64,000 nucleotides of DNA, from positions 10,001 through 74,000 of the forward strand of contig JAMWET010000953.1 of the NCBI GenBank assembly GCA_024036415.1, read 5' to 3'. The notes beneath the pieces are model-generated. The model was not told the DNA's origin and made no database searches. It worked only from the letters and a program-made list of their open reading frames with translations. This DNA is from Prochilodus magdalenae. Its lineage: Eukaryota > Chordata > Actinopteri > Characiformes > Prochilodontidae. Positions 1-11,343 of this stretch are shown here, one piece after another. How positions within the stretch are numbered: position 1 is the stretch's first letter; each line of letters starts with the position of its first letter. A program made the translations under genes and the position numbers.

Positions 1-116
1 AAGACTCATATGCCTCATCTTTCAGCTCCCATCACCATTTTTGCCGTCATTCAGAGGATATCACCTCTGTACATACTAGAAGATTCTTTAAGGATTTTCA
101 TACGACTCTCTTTAAA

Positions 117-2645
117 ATGCGTCTGGCTGTCTGGTTGCTGGGTCTCAGCCTCTGTGAGGGGGTGTATGCCATTATAGCTAAACACTGTTTCATCTTCAAT
201 GAGCTCCTTCTTAATGAAATGGGTGACTCCATCTCCTGTGAGCATCGTCCAGGACTTAGCCCTTATGCAGAATGCAATATCTCAGACTTCCGTACTGATC
301 TAACAGAGGTCAAAGCAGAGGTCAGATCTCTGTGTGTTTTCCACAATGCAAGGCTGATTCCAGACAAAGCATTCCTACATGTGCCATCCTTGGAGTTTTT
401 ATCCATCTATGGTGGACGGCTGAATAGGGTCAGATCTGGTGCCTTCTTTGGCCTCTCCAACCTGAAGTACCTAAAGATTATTTTTGATGCCTACCTGCAA
501 TGCCAAAATGTTTCCTTGGAGGCTCAAGCGTTCGCTGGCTTGGACCACTTGAAGGAACTAGAACTGACAGGCTTTCAGTTCAAGAACATTGCCAGCTCAA
601 CCCTGAGCCCGCTCACTGCACTCCAGAGTTTGATGCTGGCTAGGGTCTGCGTAAAAGACCTTGGCGAGGCTTTCTGCCGTCTCGGTGATGGCATGTCTCA
701 TTTGCGATATCTCTCGTTGGTGGACAGTGGTGTAGTAGCCATATATAACCGAAGTTGTATGACAAAGTCTACGGTACTAGGTGGGGTTAAGGTCTTGAAT
801 CTAGACGGGAACCCCATTCAGATCATTCAACCAGGTTCTCTGAGCGTGTTCCAAAATCTTTCCAACCTTTCACTGGAGTTCCATGGACAGTCTGTCGACA
901 GCCTTTGGAAATCTGGGATTGGCCAGATCGATAACGTGCGCATCTCTGGACAGATGTCAAAAACGATTTTCATTGACTTTACGGACTTGTGCCAACTGAT
1001 CACGCATCTGAGTGTGGTGACGGTTGAACTTAGTCACATGACCGCTGAGATGCTGTCAGAACACAGTCTGCAAAACTGCGGGATGCACTTGAGGATGTTC
1101 AATGTTTGGAGCTCCAGGATACAACAGATCGATTTTGGCTTCTGGAAGAATGCAACAGCGATAAAGTCGCTAGCAATGGCGGACATGCATTTGAAAGAAG
1201 CCTCATTTTGTAATACTGCTAATGGGACCATCTGGAACATCACCAGCTTAAATCTGGAGAGGAATCTACTCACAGAGATCAAGTCCAGTCAGTTTGTCTG
1301 TATGCCCTTACTTGAACAACTCATCCTCAGCAACAATTCCATCGAACTGCTTCTCCAAGGTGCCTTGAAGGGCCTTCCAAGGCTCAGAGTTCTGAAACTT
1401 GACTCCAATAAGATTAAGCAGCTTGCCTATCCAGACTTCGAGTCTCTTCCCACTTTGGAGATCCTGCTTCTTGACAGTAATGACATTCAGGAGATTGAAG
1501 AAGGCACGTTTAGGAACCAGGTGCATCTGGAAGAGCTGACTTTGGGCACGCTGATGTTATACGAGTTCTACCTTAGTTTGATGTTTTATGGCTTTCCACC
1601 AAACCTCCGCCATCTCAGCATTGATGCTGGACCGTGCATATCGTCGTTCCGCATTGGGAACATTTCTCCCCTCGAGAGACAGTTTACTCTATATCTGAAT
1701 TTATATGGCGCATCCTATTTTTTATCTATTGAAGACTGTGACAATCCATTCCTGACCTCAGTAGAAGAACTAACGTTGAAAGCCAAAAACCTCATGTGTA
1801 GACCCAACACCTTTTGGAGCTTCTTCACGAATCTTGAATCTTTTGAACTGAAGGGTGACCCCGAGGATGAATCCCAAAGATACACAGACATCAACACTCT
1901 GCACCTTCTCAAACGTCTCAAACTAGTCGACCTCAATCTCTCCAATCACACAGATCCGGGCATGATATTTCGTAACCTTGAAAAACTCCAGATCCTCGTA
2001 CTGGAAAACTGCCGTCTTAACTTCCTCATGAAAAACATGTTCCAAGACCTGCGATCTCTGGTGCTGCTGCGCTTGTCCATTACCAACCCGCTGATTTTAC
2101 TGGATGGGATATTTGAGACACTGCCATCTCTAAAGGTGATTGTGCTTGATAGATTAGACTTCCGCTGTGACTGTGAAAACGACTGGTTAATTGACTGGGC
2201 ACAGAGCTCGCGCCAGGTGCAAGTGGTCAATCTGCAGCACCAGGAATGCATTTGGCATTTCCAGAAAAAGAATTATTTAGCCACCATGGAAAAGCTGTGT
2301 CAGACAGACGTGCAGTACCTGTGCTATTTGGGCACAACCATCGCCACCACTCTGCTGGTGGCAGCCTCTGTCGGCTACCACTTTGCTTACTGGTCATGCG
2401 TGGTCCTCCTCCTTCGCCTGAGAGGGTATGTGGAGAGGAAGCTGGGCAGGGCCTGGAGAGTTCAGAAACGGAGAGTTGGGCAAGAGAGGGGGGACCTCGA
2501 AGTGGAAGTGGAGGAGATGAAATACGATGCCTTCGTATCCTTCAGTAGCCATGATGAAGCATGGGTCTTTGGGGAGTTGGCTCCAAGGCTGGAGGAACAA
2601 GGCCAGCCAAGGCTGAGGCTCTGCCTGCACCACAGAGATTTTGAG
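117..2645 (+). CDS. Toll-like receptor (TLR11 family), coding exon 1 of 4
   Basis: This exon encodes residues 1-843 of a 952-residue type I membrane pattern-recognition receptor. Visible in order: a signal peptide (MRLAVWLLGLSLC), a cysteine-bearing N-cap, a long ectodomain of leucine-rich repeats, a C-terminal cap with the CDCENDWLIDW pattern near 681-728, one transmembrane helix near 737-759, a basic juxtamembrane stretch, and TIR box 1 (YDAFVSF) from residue 803. The exon stops after RDFE at a GTGAGG donor (2646). The start is chosen because the signal peptide follows it directly; the frame stays open to the left edge, and an acceptor-like TTTCAG ends at 25, so a 5' UTR exon probably lies outside. 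The LCLHHRDF and SRRYLRSDWCSLE motifs of the joined TIR domain resemble TLR13/19/21-type fish receptors. Family placement is from memory of the family; the exact TLR number is unsure. Confidence 0.93.
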
Positions 2646-3221
2646 GTGAGGTTTTTGACTATGATTCATAAACGTCTGTATGATTAGAAATGTCTGCATC
2701 ACTGCGATGGCTTGCTGGGGAACCCTCAACTGATGCATCCCCTAGTTACTACTCACGTGTGGTAACTCAGGCTGCTGTGTTAGTGAGTTCTGGTTGGGAT
2801 TTGGTTAGTAGGGTAGGCTTTGACTTAGGCTCTGTCAGTTACTAGGCTGTCTTGCTGAACCTAGAGTTAACTGTAACTAGTTTCAGCTGTGGTTTCAGAT
2901 TAGTGTGAACAGCAGGGAGTGGCTTAAGCCAGATATGTTCAAGAGCTGTCCCCTTCTAGAATCAGTGTGCTAGTGGGTTCTGATTAGGATTTGGTAGGCA
3001 CCAATCTGAGCACTAAACTATAGGATTCTGGAAACCATGTTTGCATGCATCAAACCCAGGAAATCATTCAGCTATTAGGTGGTAAAGTGCCAGATTTCAG
3101 GTCAAGTTTAAGTTTCAGTTTTGTTTGTCATTTGCACAACAACATGTCAGGATATTCATGCATTGAAATGCTTGTGGTGAGGCTCAGGTTGATACTCTAC
3201 AGCTCAACACAATTAACATAA

Positions 3222-3800
3222 GTGGTTATTAGTTGTGTTGAGTTTGACGAGTTGAGAGACGAGGTCAGCGATTGTCAAAGTGGTGCTACGACAACAATCC
3301 GTCTCATCAGCAAAATAAAGGAGATGATCGTGCACTACAGGAAGCTGCAGAGGGGAGGCCACTCTCCCCTGTATGTCAAAGGACCTGAGGTGAAGAGAGT
3401 CAGGAGTGTTAGTTTCCTCACCTGGTCACTTCACACTAACAAAGTAGTGAGGTCCGCCCGCCTTCTTCCTGCCTCCTGACATCCTCAGCAACTGCTACAG
3501 ATGCACCATTCAGAGAATCCCTTATGGCCTGTATCACTGTGTGGTATGGAAGTCACACTGCCTATGACTGTAAGGCCCTGAAGAGAGTGGTGAAGACAGC
3601 GGAATCCATCATAGGCAGCAAACCTCCAGGATATCTAGCAGTCCAACTGCCTGAGGAAGATCCACAAGATCCCGTTGGACAGAAGCTACCCCGCATGCGG
3701 CCTGTTCACCTTACTACTACGAGGAAGGAGGTACCGCAGAATCCAGGCCAGAACAAACCGGCTCATGAACAGTTTCCACCTACAGGCTATCAGGTTCCTG
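3222..3800 (+). mobile_element. Degenerate LINE reverse transcriptase 3' fragment
   Basis: The frames encode pieces typical of the C-terminal end of a fish LINE polyprotein: SKIKEMIVHYRK, then LTWSLHTNKVVRSA, then CITVWYG followed by KALKRVVKTAE and relics of an arginine-rich tail. The pieces lie in different frames, so the copy is dead. The layout fits a Jockey/L2-type non-LTR element; the clade is a guess. It is inserted in TLR intron 1 in the sense direction. Confidence 0.7.
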
Positions 3801-3829
3801 AACAAGCTGTGAACCATTTCACTATGACA

Positions 3830-4470
3830 GTTGTTTATTATTGTTTATTGTTATTATTATTATCGTTGTTGTTGTTGCTGTTTATTATTATTATTATTGT
3901 TGTTTATTATTATTTATTGTTATTAATATAATTGTTATTGTTGTGTATTATTATTTATTGTTTTTATTATGATTTTCATTTATTATTGTTTATTATTGTT
4001 ATTATTGTTGTTGTTGTTTATTATTGTTGTTTTTATTGTTAATTATTATTATTGTTTAGTATTATTGTTTATTGTTTTATTATTGTTGTTTATTATTTTT
4101 ATTATTATTATTGTTTATTATGATTGCTACTGTTTTTTATTAGTTTTATTATTATTGTTCATTATTATTATTATTGGTGTTGTTGTTTTTATTGTTTATT
4201 ATTGCTATTGTTTATTATAATATATTATTGTTTTTTATTATTATTTATTGTTTTTATTGTTTATTATTATTATTATTATTTTCTAGTATTATTATTATTG
4301 TTTATTATCATGATTGTTTTTATTATTTATTGTTATTATTATTGTTTATTATTAATGATGTTGTTTATTCTTTTTATTATGGTTGTTGTTTATTATTGTT
4401 TATTATTATTGTTACTTATTGTTTATTATTGTTGTGTTTTTTTATTGTTTATCATCATCATCATAATCAT
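3830..4470 (+). repeat. TTA/TTG trinucleotide-based microsatellite
   Basis: About 640 bases of nearly pure TTATTATTG-type sequence (T, A and G, almost no C on this strand) follow the LINE fragment. It may have grown from the 3' tail of that LINE. It lies within TLR intron 1. Confidence 0.9.
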
Positions 4471-5017
4471 AGTCACTTTAAACAACATATTTATATATTC
4501 AGTATTTAATATCTCTTTTATATCTCTATCCATTAAGCATGTACAGTATAGTTAGTATGTATATTAACGCTGCCCTGCTGTAGAGTCATAACCTAAAGCC
4601 TCACCACAAGCATGTCAATGCATAAAAGTCCTGACATGCTGTGCAGATGATATACTTGAAACTTGATTTCTCCAAATTCAGTCTTAGAACAGTCCATAAC
4701 AGGAGTCTTACTTGGTAGAGCCCCTTGTGCTGTTAGGACCTGCTGCAAACATGATTCATAGCCAGATACCAACTTCTGGAAGCATTCCTGGGTCTGAATC
4801 TTGGCTCATTGCTTATGGGCAACTGGTCCACCAATATTTTTGGGTTTGTATGTCTCAACTGCCTTTTCTTTAAATCCCACCAAAGATTTTCTACATAATT
4901 CCAGTCAGAATCATGTGAGAGAGAAAAGGCCCAGCTGGAGGGTCAGTGGACCCAAATATTCAGCCAACAGTGACCTCCGATGCAGGACTACAGGATAACT
5001 AGTTTTCTGCTTCTTAG

Positions 5018-5226
5018 GTGGGAAAAGGCATCATGGACAACATCGCAGAGAGCGTCTACAGCAGTCGGCGCACAGTGTGCGTGCTGAGCCGTCGCTATCT
5101 GCGCAGCGACTGGTGTAGCCTGGAGATGCGAGTGGCTACACACCGGCTTCTAGAAGAACAGGACCATCGTCTCATTCTCATCTTCCTGGAGCACATCTCC
5201 CCCTTTGAGCTCAGTGCTTTCCACCG
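5018..5226 (+). CDS. Toll-like receptor, coding exon 2 (TIR domain centre)
   Basis: The exon follows a TTCTTAG acceptor and ends at a GTAAAC donor after two bases of an Arg codon (phase 2). It encodes residues 844-912, opening with VGKGIMDNIAESVY, the BB-loop side of the TIR domain, then SRRYLRSDWCSLEM, which is box 2-like. Where many mammalian TLRs have Pro-Gly after the RDF/RDG motif this protein has Val-Gly (RDFEVGK), formed exactly across the splice junction. Joining to exon 1 is in phase 0 and restores an uninterrupted TIR domain, which strongly supports the splice sites. Confidence 0.92.
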
Positions 5227-5534
5227 GTAAACATTAATACTGAAGTTCCAGCACAGTGAGGGTCAGATCTGAGCTGAAGTTTAGAATAACACAATCAAGC
5301 ATAGATAAGCTTTTACTGTCTGTGGACACGGAACATGTCCAGACTCCAGTGGTTAGTCACAATTCCAGCAGGAAATGCGATGGGCGGTTTAAGGAATAGA
5401 TAATGAATTGATGGGTAAATCATCAAAATGTTTAGAAGATGAGTAAGGAGGCAGAAACAGGAGTTAATGTGAAACCACTGGTGGGCTGAGCAGCCATTGT
5501 GGAAATCAGTGTGATCTGTTTATTCATTGTCCAG

Positions 5535-5643
5535 CTTGGTGACCGTCTTAAGATCCCGTACTTATCTGGAGTGGCCGGAGGAGCCGGCGAAGAGAGAGCA
5601 TTTCTGGGAGTGCCTGAGGAGGAGCATCATCAAGGGCAACATG
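5535..5643 (+). CDS. Toll-like receptor, coding exon 3 (TIR C-terminal part)
   Basis: The exon begins after a TGTCCAG acceptor; its first base completes the split Arg codon. It then encodes residues 914-949, including RSRTYLEWPEE and box 3 (FWECLRRSI) near residue 936. It ends in phase 0 after ATG at a GTGAGC donor. The order of TIR motifs and the reading phase agree with exons 1 and 2. The unspliced frame continues only briefly into the intron, so the donor at 5644 is needed for a normal C-terminus. Confidence 0.9.
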
Positions 5644-6285
5644 GTGAGCGGGGCAAAATACAAGGTGGCAACGAGTTACCTTTTTGGAGAACATGTCCAA
5701 CCCAAGCCAGCTGTCACATCCTTGTTTGTCTGTCTGTCTGTCTGGTCATGTCCATATGTCAATCTATGCCCCCTCTGGTTATTTCATGTCATTGCACAGC
5801 TCTTCCTGCTCCACCCTGGCTCCCACACCTGATACTAATCTGGACTTCTATTAAGACCCCTTTGTTTGCCCTGCTTGTTGTCTCCTTGAGAGTTTAAGCT
5901 GTGTTTCCCCTTCTGGTTTTGTTCCCTGTGTTTTGTAGTGTTTGTGTTTCGTCTTGACTTTTTGACCCTTGTTTTGTTTCTGCTGTCTTCTCTCAATTTA
6001 TGGACATGTCTTTGTTGATACCCACCTGTGTTTTGACCCTTGTCTACCGGACAACCTTGAATAAAACCACTGTGCATTTGCATCCTGCCTCAACACTAGG
6101 CTCCATGCTGGAAGTGGTTTTCATTATGGTAATGTTACAGTGGTCTTTATGGCTGACCATGTACACTAGCTGAGAATTTAACCAGTCACTGTTGCATGCT
6201 CAACAAAGCTCTGAACAAGGACCACAGTTATTTGTATTGACTGTTCCCCACTTCTAAGTCCTTTGCTTTTTCTTGTTTTCTGCAG
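5644..6285 (+). other. TLR intron 3
   Basis: A 642-bp intron between box 3 and the terminal micro-exon. It has a short TGTC/TCTG repeat near 5725 but no recognised element. Frames here on both strands show no homology. Confidence 0.7.
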
Positions 6286-6297
6286 GAGGGTCCCTGA
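6286..6297 (+). CDS. Toll-like receptor, 12-nt terminal coding exon
   Basis: After a strong polypyrimidine-CAG acceptor (TTTTCTGCAG) three codons, Glu-Gly-Pro, and a TGA stop complete the receptor at 952 residues. The exon is called from phase and acceptor quality because it is too short to show homology. The first in-frame stop within intron 3 would give an alternative C-terminus if the intron were retained. The 3' UTR probably runs on to the AATAAA at 7780. Confidence 0.7.
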   Translation, partial: EGP

Positions 6298-6462
6298 GTA
6301 CCGCCACCGAATACGACCAGAGGATAATGCCACCAAGAACTAGAGTTACAAGCCCACTTGACATGAACCCTGTGACCAACGTTGATTGTGAAGGGCTTAA
6401 GTAATGATACTGGACAATATAATTTTATATTTAGACATCATTTTGTATTATTGTTTTAGCAT

Positions 6463-7592
6463 TATGGTCAAAAGTATGAAGACACCCTACTAATTGTTGA
6501 GATCAGCCGTTTGCCAACAGGTGTATCCAAGCACATGGCCATGCATCTGATCTGTCTCAGTAAACTGTAAGGGCTATTATTGTGAACTATGAAGTGGTAC
6601 ATCAGCCAAACTTAGCTCTGGTCCAGCTCTGGACCTCCAAGTGCTGAGGTGCATAACATGTAAAATCGTCTATACCCTGATGCACTAATTCCAGAGTTCC
6701 AAACTGCGTCTGGGAGCATCATCAGCACATGAGCTGTACATAAGGAGTTCATGAAATGGGTTTTCATGGCTCAATTCCAAGTATCAGTGGTTGGTGTAGC
6801 TCAGCGGATAACACCACTACCCTCCAAGTAGCCACCACCAGAGACTGGGAGACTGGGGTTCGAATCTCGGGCTGAGTGACTATGCTGTGCTACACCAATA
6901 AGAGTCCTTGGGCAGGACTCCTAACACTACGCTTGCCCACCTGTAATATGATTAACCTTGTAAGTCCCTCTGGATAAGAGCATCAGCTAAATGCCATAAA
7001 TGTAAATGTATCGGCTGGTGTGATGGATCATGTTTCACTATCTGGCAGTCCAATGGATGAATCTGGGTTTGGCACATGCCAAGAGAGGTCTCCTACAAGT
7101 TTGGTAGAGGAGGAATAATGGCGTCTGGAGCTGTTTAAGGGTTTGTGCTTTTCCTAGATCCAGTAAAGGGGGATGTTAATGCTACGGCACACAAAGACAT
7201 TATTGACAGATACATGCTTCCAACTTTGTTGCAGCAGTTGAAGGTGAAGGCCCTTTCCCGTAACAGCACAACTGTACACAAAGTGAGCTCCAGAAAGACG
7301 TCGACTGATGAATCTGGTGTAGAGGAACTCCAGTGGCTTGCATGAGGCCCTGACGTCAACCCCACTGAACACTCTTTGGGATGAATTGGAATGCTAACTA
7401 AGCCAGCCTTCTAGGCCATCATCAGCATCTGATATCACCAAAGCTTTTAACTGACTGAATGGGCAAAATTTCCCTCAGGCACATTCCAAAATCTTGTGGA
7501 ATGCCTTCCTAGCAGGCTGTTATAGCCACAAAGTGGCCAGGCTCATACATGGGTGCCATGGTCCACCTACGTCCACATACATTTGGCCATAT
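6463..7592 (+). mobile_element. Tc1-like transposon, degenerate, with nested SINE
   Basis: The ends form an imperfect inverted repeat (TATGGTCAAAAGTATGAAGA at the left; the right end reads TTTGGCCATATA). Inside are relics of a DD34E transposase: MLPTLLQQL, then a region whose frames give PDVNPTEHS and DELEC, matching the usual LPTLWQQF and SPDLNPIEHLWDELE segments of Tc1 transposases. Frameshifts and stops show it is dead. A SINE interrupts it at about 6790-7008. It lies in the presumed 3' UTR of the TLR gene. Confidence 0.8.
6790..7008 (+). mobile_element. tRNA-derived SINE, copy 1 (nested in Tc1)
   Basis: The head carries an A box (TGTAGCTCAGCGGATAA) and a B box (GGTTCGAATC), so it is tRNA-derived. 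The tail, CTCTGGATAAGAGCATCAGC followed by TAAATG, is the 3' sequence widely shared with fish LINEs. Flanks look like an imperfect target duplication (GTATCAGTGG at left, GTATCGGCTGG at right). Confidence 0.88.
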
Positions 7593-7779
7593 AATACATG
7601 TCAGTACTAGTATTGAACAATGTAATAAGTTTGTGATTCTTTAAGGGTTCCCTTTGCTCTTTCCTAACCCTACAGTGGGGATGTTCTATGGTGCTAAAGG
7701 AAAGGCAGTGCGTAGTAAGGCAGTGTTAATCAGTTTTGTACTGTCCATTGTAATGAAACCATTGTAATGTAACTGTTGT

Positions 7780-7785
7780 AATAAA
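7780..7785 (+). terminator. Candidate TLR polyadenylation signal
   Basis: AATAAA is the first canonical hexamer I find after the TLR stop codon, about 1.5 kb downstream and beyond the Tc1 insertion. If used, the 3' UTR includes the whole Tc1/SINE nest. Confidence 0.45.
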
Positions 7786-8116
7786 GAACAATAGCTGGCT
7801 TTGGACAATGCACCTTCTGTAGTGTGAAGATTTATGAATCAGCAGAAGACTGTGCATATGGTTAGCATCATCCAGATAAGAAATAATTGTTTATACTATA
7901 AGAATTATGCTTATTCCTCTTTGCTTAGCTTTGTGAAACCCCATAAACCCAGACTGGGACAGGCCTTAAAATGGTCAAGTAATAAGTATTATGGATGGTT
8001 ATGCTGCGCTGTTTTCTGTATGATTGTGTTGTTGTGAAAATCATAAATGCACAGTAATGTGTCCAGAATTACAGCCCCGCAGATTTATACCTGGAAATAA
8101 GTGACAGAAATAAAAT

Positions 8117-8117
<1 letters not shown>

Positions 8118-8172
<55 letters not shown>
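8118..8172 (+). repeat. (TA)n microsatellite
   Basis: About 50 bases of uninterrupted TA dinucleotide. The surrounding 7810-8380 has no gene that I can see. Confidence 0.95.
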
Positions 8173-8176
<4 letters not shown>

Positions 8177-8384
8177 AAAGGTTATGGCACAAGTTTTGCC
8201 ATCACCTGAGCATCATCTCCACCGTGAGTCTTAGCTTCTTCAGTTCATCACCCGACATGACCACGTGTACAATGACCAGCTTCTGGTGCTGATCATGAAC
8301 TCTATGGGTCGGCTCTACCTCTACATTAATACCTCCTGGATTAATCAGACTCTATCTAATAGATGCCCCAAGCTCCTTTTCCTG

Positions 8385-8760
8385 TTAGTTCTGGGATTGA
8401 CCTGAGCAGGATGGGTTCCCCCTCGAGCTGTAAGGGTCCGGGCTGTACCGCGGGCAGCCAGCAGAGGGCGGCCGCGGCGCCGCCGTTCTGGGGGAACTAC
8501 AGCCGGAACTCCAAACCCCAGAATGCCCCGGGCTGATCAAGCCAACAAGTGGCACCTGGGGCGGCAGCCATATAAGCCTCCACCACACAAACACCTCCGC
8601 TGCACCTTTGTAGAGGGGTAGCCGGTACGGTACACCAGAAAGCTAAGCAAAATAAAAGAAAAGAGAAAGCTAAGCTAAAGAAAATAAAAGGAAAAGAGAA
8701 AGCTAAGCTAAAGAAAAGAAAGGAAAAGAGAAAGCTAAGCTAAAGAAAAGAGAAAAGCAA
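8385..8760 (+). repeat. LTR-like GC-rich repeat with TATA box and 38-bp tandem units
   Basis: A GC-rich block (8440-8630) is homologous, in reverse complement, to 12243-12430. It holds an AGAATGCCCCGGGCTGATCA-type segment and a TATA-like CATATAAGCC near 8570, followed by about 3.5 copies of a unit of roughly 38 bp built on AAGCTAAGCTAAAGAAAAG (8637-8760). TATA plus GC-rich upstream sequence in a dispersed repeat suggests an LTR promoter, but I see no matching internal retroelement genes. A CTCF-like motif sits at 8458-8471. Confidence 0.5.
8458..8471 (+). promoter_or_regulatory. CTCF-like motif
   Basis: CCAGCAGAGGGCGG fits the CTCF core CCASYAGRKGGCRS at every position. It lies in the LTR-like GC-rich repeat. 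Confidence 0.4.
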
Positions 8761-8999
8761 CAAGTGTTTAAACTAATTAACTACAAAGAGTAGAGAGCGT
8801 GGGTCACTCTCCACGTAAAGATCCACAAGTCCCCTTTCTGTTAAATCCTCTTCTGTTTATTTCCTTTGTTTGTTTTTCCCGCCATTTCTCCCTCTCCCTG
8901 ACAAAACCCCTCCTGACAAACCTCACGTGTATTACCGCATAGCGCAGTGGTAGCACGTGGGGTTGTCACTCCTAAGGCCACCTAAACCAAAATTCCATA

Positions 9000-9920
9000 A
9001 CACGTTCCCGAAAACACTTCACACATAGTTTCACGTGCATCCACATCCAGGAAGTCTGTTTGCTTGCAATTTAACATTTCTGCCCTGCGGAATCCAAAGG
9101 AAAACCCCCAACCGTGCCGTGACACGAGCTTGGTTTCTTACTCAAAGGCAATTTCTCCCACCTGTTGTTTTCCACAGGGGGGCTTGGACCCAGATTCCCT
9201 TTCCTATGCCTTCCAAAGTGAGACATTAGTTGTAAAAAGCACTATACAAATAAATAGACTGATTGATTTGTCACGAGTAGTCCCCAAAATCTGGGTTCTC
9301 AATGGCCTACAATGCAAAAATAGATATCCAGTGCCAGAGTCCTAGAACTTCATACTGCCAAACATGCTCATGTTAGTACAGTGTAGTAACATTTGTGTTT
9401 TCAAATGTTGATTCAGTCGAGACTTAGCTTAACGTCACTATAGCCTAGCCTAGCAAGACATCCCAATTATTCTTTTAATGTTGGAAACATTTTCTGAGAA
9501 AAACTTTCACCTGTTTGTTGTTCCGATTTTTCTGTTCCACCTTAAATGGAGTTGCGGTTACCTTCTGGCACATGTTACAATAACTGTCCATTTAAAGAGA
9601 ATTTGAAGAAGCTGGTGATCAAGTCTTCGAAGTCTTCAGCCTCGTAGTTTTAATGCTGGGGGATTCAAACTATCAAATTATCCTACCCACAGTTTTATGT
9701 ACAAGGCTACTGCTAAATATGCGCTACAGTAGGACATTAAAAAAAGCTTAGCTGGGGCTGCAGGCCCACCAAATTCAAGCTGCTGCTTTAATGTCCAATG
9801 TGGAAGTCATTTATAACCAGTGTTTGGTTTGTCTGTTCTGGGCTACTGTAGAAACATGGTGGTGGCAGCCTCTTTCGGAAGAGGACCCAATCCTATGTAA
9901 ATATCAGGGGCAGATTCTGA

Positions 9921-9957
<37 letters not shown>

Positions 9958-9960
9958 TAT
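9000..9960. other. Non-coding stretch with a solitary repeat monomer
   Basis: No gene is supported. Around 9515-9560 is one isolated monomer (TTCCACCTTAAATGGAG type) related to the tandem array at 53.1-53.6 kb. An (ATA)n tract lies at 9928-9956. Confidence 0.5.
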
Positions 9961-9963
9961 ATA

Positions 9964-10450
9964 TTGTTACAGGCTATTCTAGACCCCCCCGCCCCCCAAA
10001 AGCATAGATGGTACTCCTCAAAAGGTCTTCACAAAGTGTGTGTGGCCTTTCCCAATAGTTTGAGCATTGTCCAATTCATAGGAACATTTAAAACGGATTT
10101 TATGAACCGAGTCTTCAGGTCTGGTCCTTCTGTAAAAATGTTGGGCTTGTACATAGAGATGCCTACTGTATGTCTAAACAATCTAGATGGCCTGTCCAAC
10201 CAGAGTGAATACACGTCAGGGTGCACTCATTGCTGGCATTCAGTTGTCCATAGATCAGCAATAACCAATGCCGAGCATTCTCTAGAAGCTTACAACCCCC
10301 AGCACTGAGCTGTGGAGAAGTGGAGCTCCATCCAATACCTATGTGATGAATTAGAGTGATCTAGGACTAATGGTCCAGCTTTACTCAGCTCATGTGGCTG
10401 AATGCAATCAAATCCTAACAGCAATGTTGCCTGTTAATACCCTTCATTCC
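9964..10450 (+). mobile_element. Possible degenerate Tc1-like fragment
   Basis: The frame at 9964-10308 ends in residues resembling a decayed PDLNPIEHLWDELE segment (KWSSIQYLCDELE in an adjacent frame), followed by a GTGGCTGAATG stretch like the corresponding part of the Tc1 copy at 6.5-7.6 kb. The relation is weak and the ends are not visible. Confidence 0.3.
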
Positions 10451-10844
10451 ATACTTTTGGATATATACCGCATGTGATGGATCCAATATCAAGTTACATT
10501 GAGAAATGTGCTGTCCTGAGGAGCTGGGCCAGAGGAGGAAACGGTCATTTAAGTATTTGTCAAATTACACTGGGGGAAAAAAAATTAATTCTAGCAGGTC
10601 TTTCCATTGAACAGCGTGTCGTGGAAAACTTGTGCAATCTCCGGGCAGAGAGCAAGCAGGACGGTAGAGAGGAAATCACAGTTAATGATTAAATTCCTGG
10701 AATATGATGGAACATATAAATGGAAGAAAGCAGAAGAATGGGATTCATCTGTCCAAGCCAACCTCTGGCCATTCTTGTCTCCAAAGACTCCTCTTCTGGT
10801 GAGCCACACGTTTAATTTACCACTACTATACTACCATGAAATAC

Positions 10845-11100
10845 ATATCGTTGCTGTCCAAAGAGAAACATGTATCTCCATTTTTGATGATTTTGACTTT
10901 TATGCCTCATTTGATCACATGAGCTGCTGTTTACACTGTGTGGAAATTTCATGAAGAACGGACCAACAGAACTGGCCCAACAACTGCTTGGAAAGACGTC
11001 TGGTTCCATTGACTTCCATTCAAACTAAATGAGGTTTTTGGCCTCTCCTGTAAAGTTGCCATTTTGGAGATACCTGTTTTTCTTTGGACAGCGACGATAT
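10845..11100 (+). mobile_element. TA-flanked MITE, copy 1
   Basis: A 256-bp element with inverted ends (left TATCGTTGCTGTCCAAAGAG; right end reverse-complements to TATCGTCGCTGTCCAAAGAA). TA at each end fits a Tc1/mariner-type target duplication. Three relatives lie at 15735, 16468 and 43869. No coding capacity. Confidence 0.85.
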
Positions 11101-11343
11101 ACATGAACATCTGTAGGTTCAGTGGCGGGTTGGGGTAGTAAGTAAATGGGCTGTATTTGTGCAGTAGAGTTGGCATCTCCTGGTTCCACTCATCACCACT
11201 GTTGAGAAACCTAGAAACTTGCTTGGTTCACGTCTTATTGATTAGATTATATAGATAATGGGGAATTTAACATGTGACATGTGTATTGATCTCAGTGTAT
11301 GATTCTCATGCTCTGCAGCACCTCGACCTTAATCCTCTCCGAG

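Larger units (their letters stand above)
2646..5017 (+). other. TLR intron 1
   Basis: A 2.4-kb intron inside the TIR domain. It contains a LINE fragment (about 3222-3800) and a long TTATTG-type microsatellite (about 3830-4470). No further coding exon is seen; reading frames over the microsatellite are low-complexity Leu/Ile/Tyr/Phe translations of the repeat. Confidence 0.85.

Noticed and set aside
2394..2738. 114-codon minus frame under the TLR transmembrane and TIR region
   Set aside because: Shadow of the TLR coding sequence.
3524..4555. Plus-strand frames rich in Leu, Ile and Tyr that resemble membrane proteins
   Set aside because: They translate the TTA/TTG microsatellite; the first part is LINE relic.
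6790..6870. A tRNA gene suggested by A- and B-box sequences
   Set aside because: The sequence recurs seven times with a shared LINE-like tail and cannot fold as a normal tRNA acceptor stem; it is the head of a SINE.
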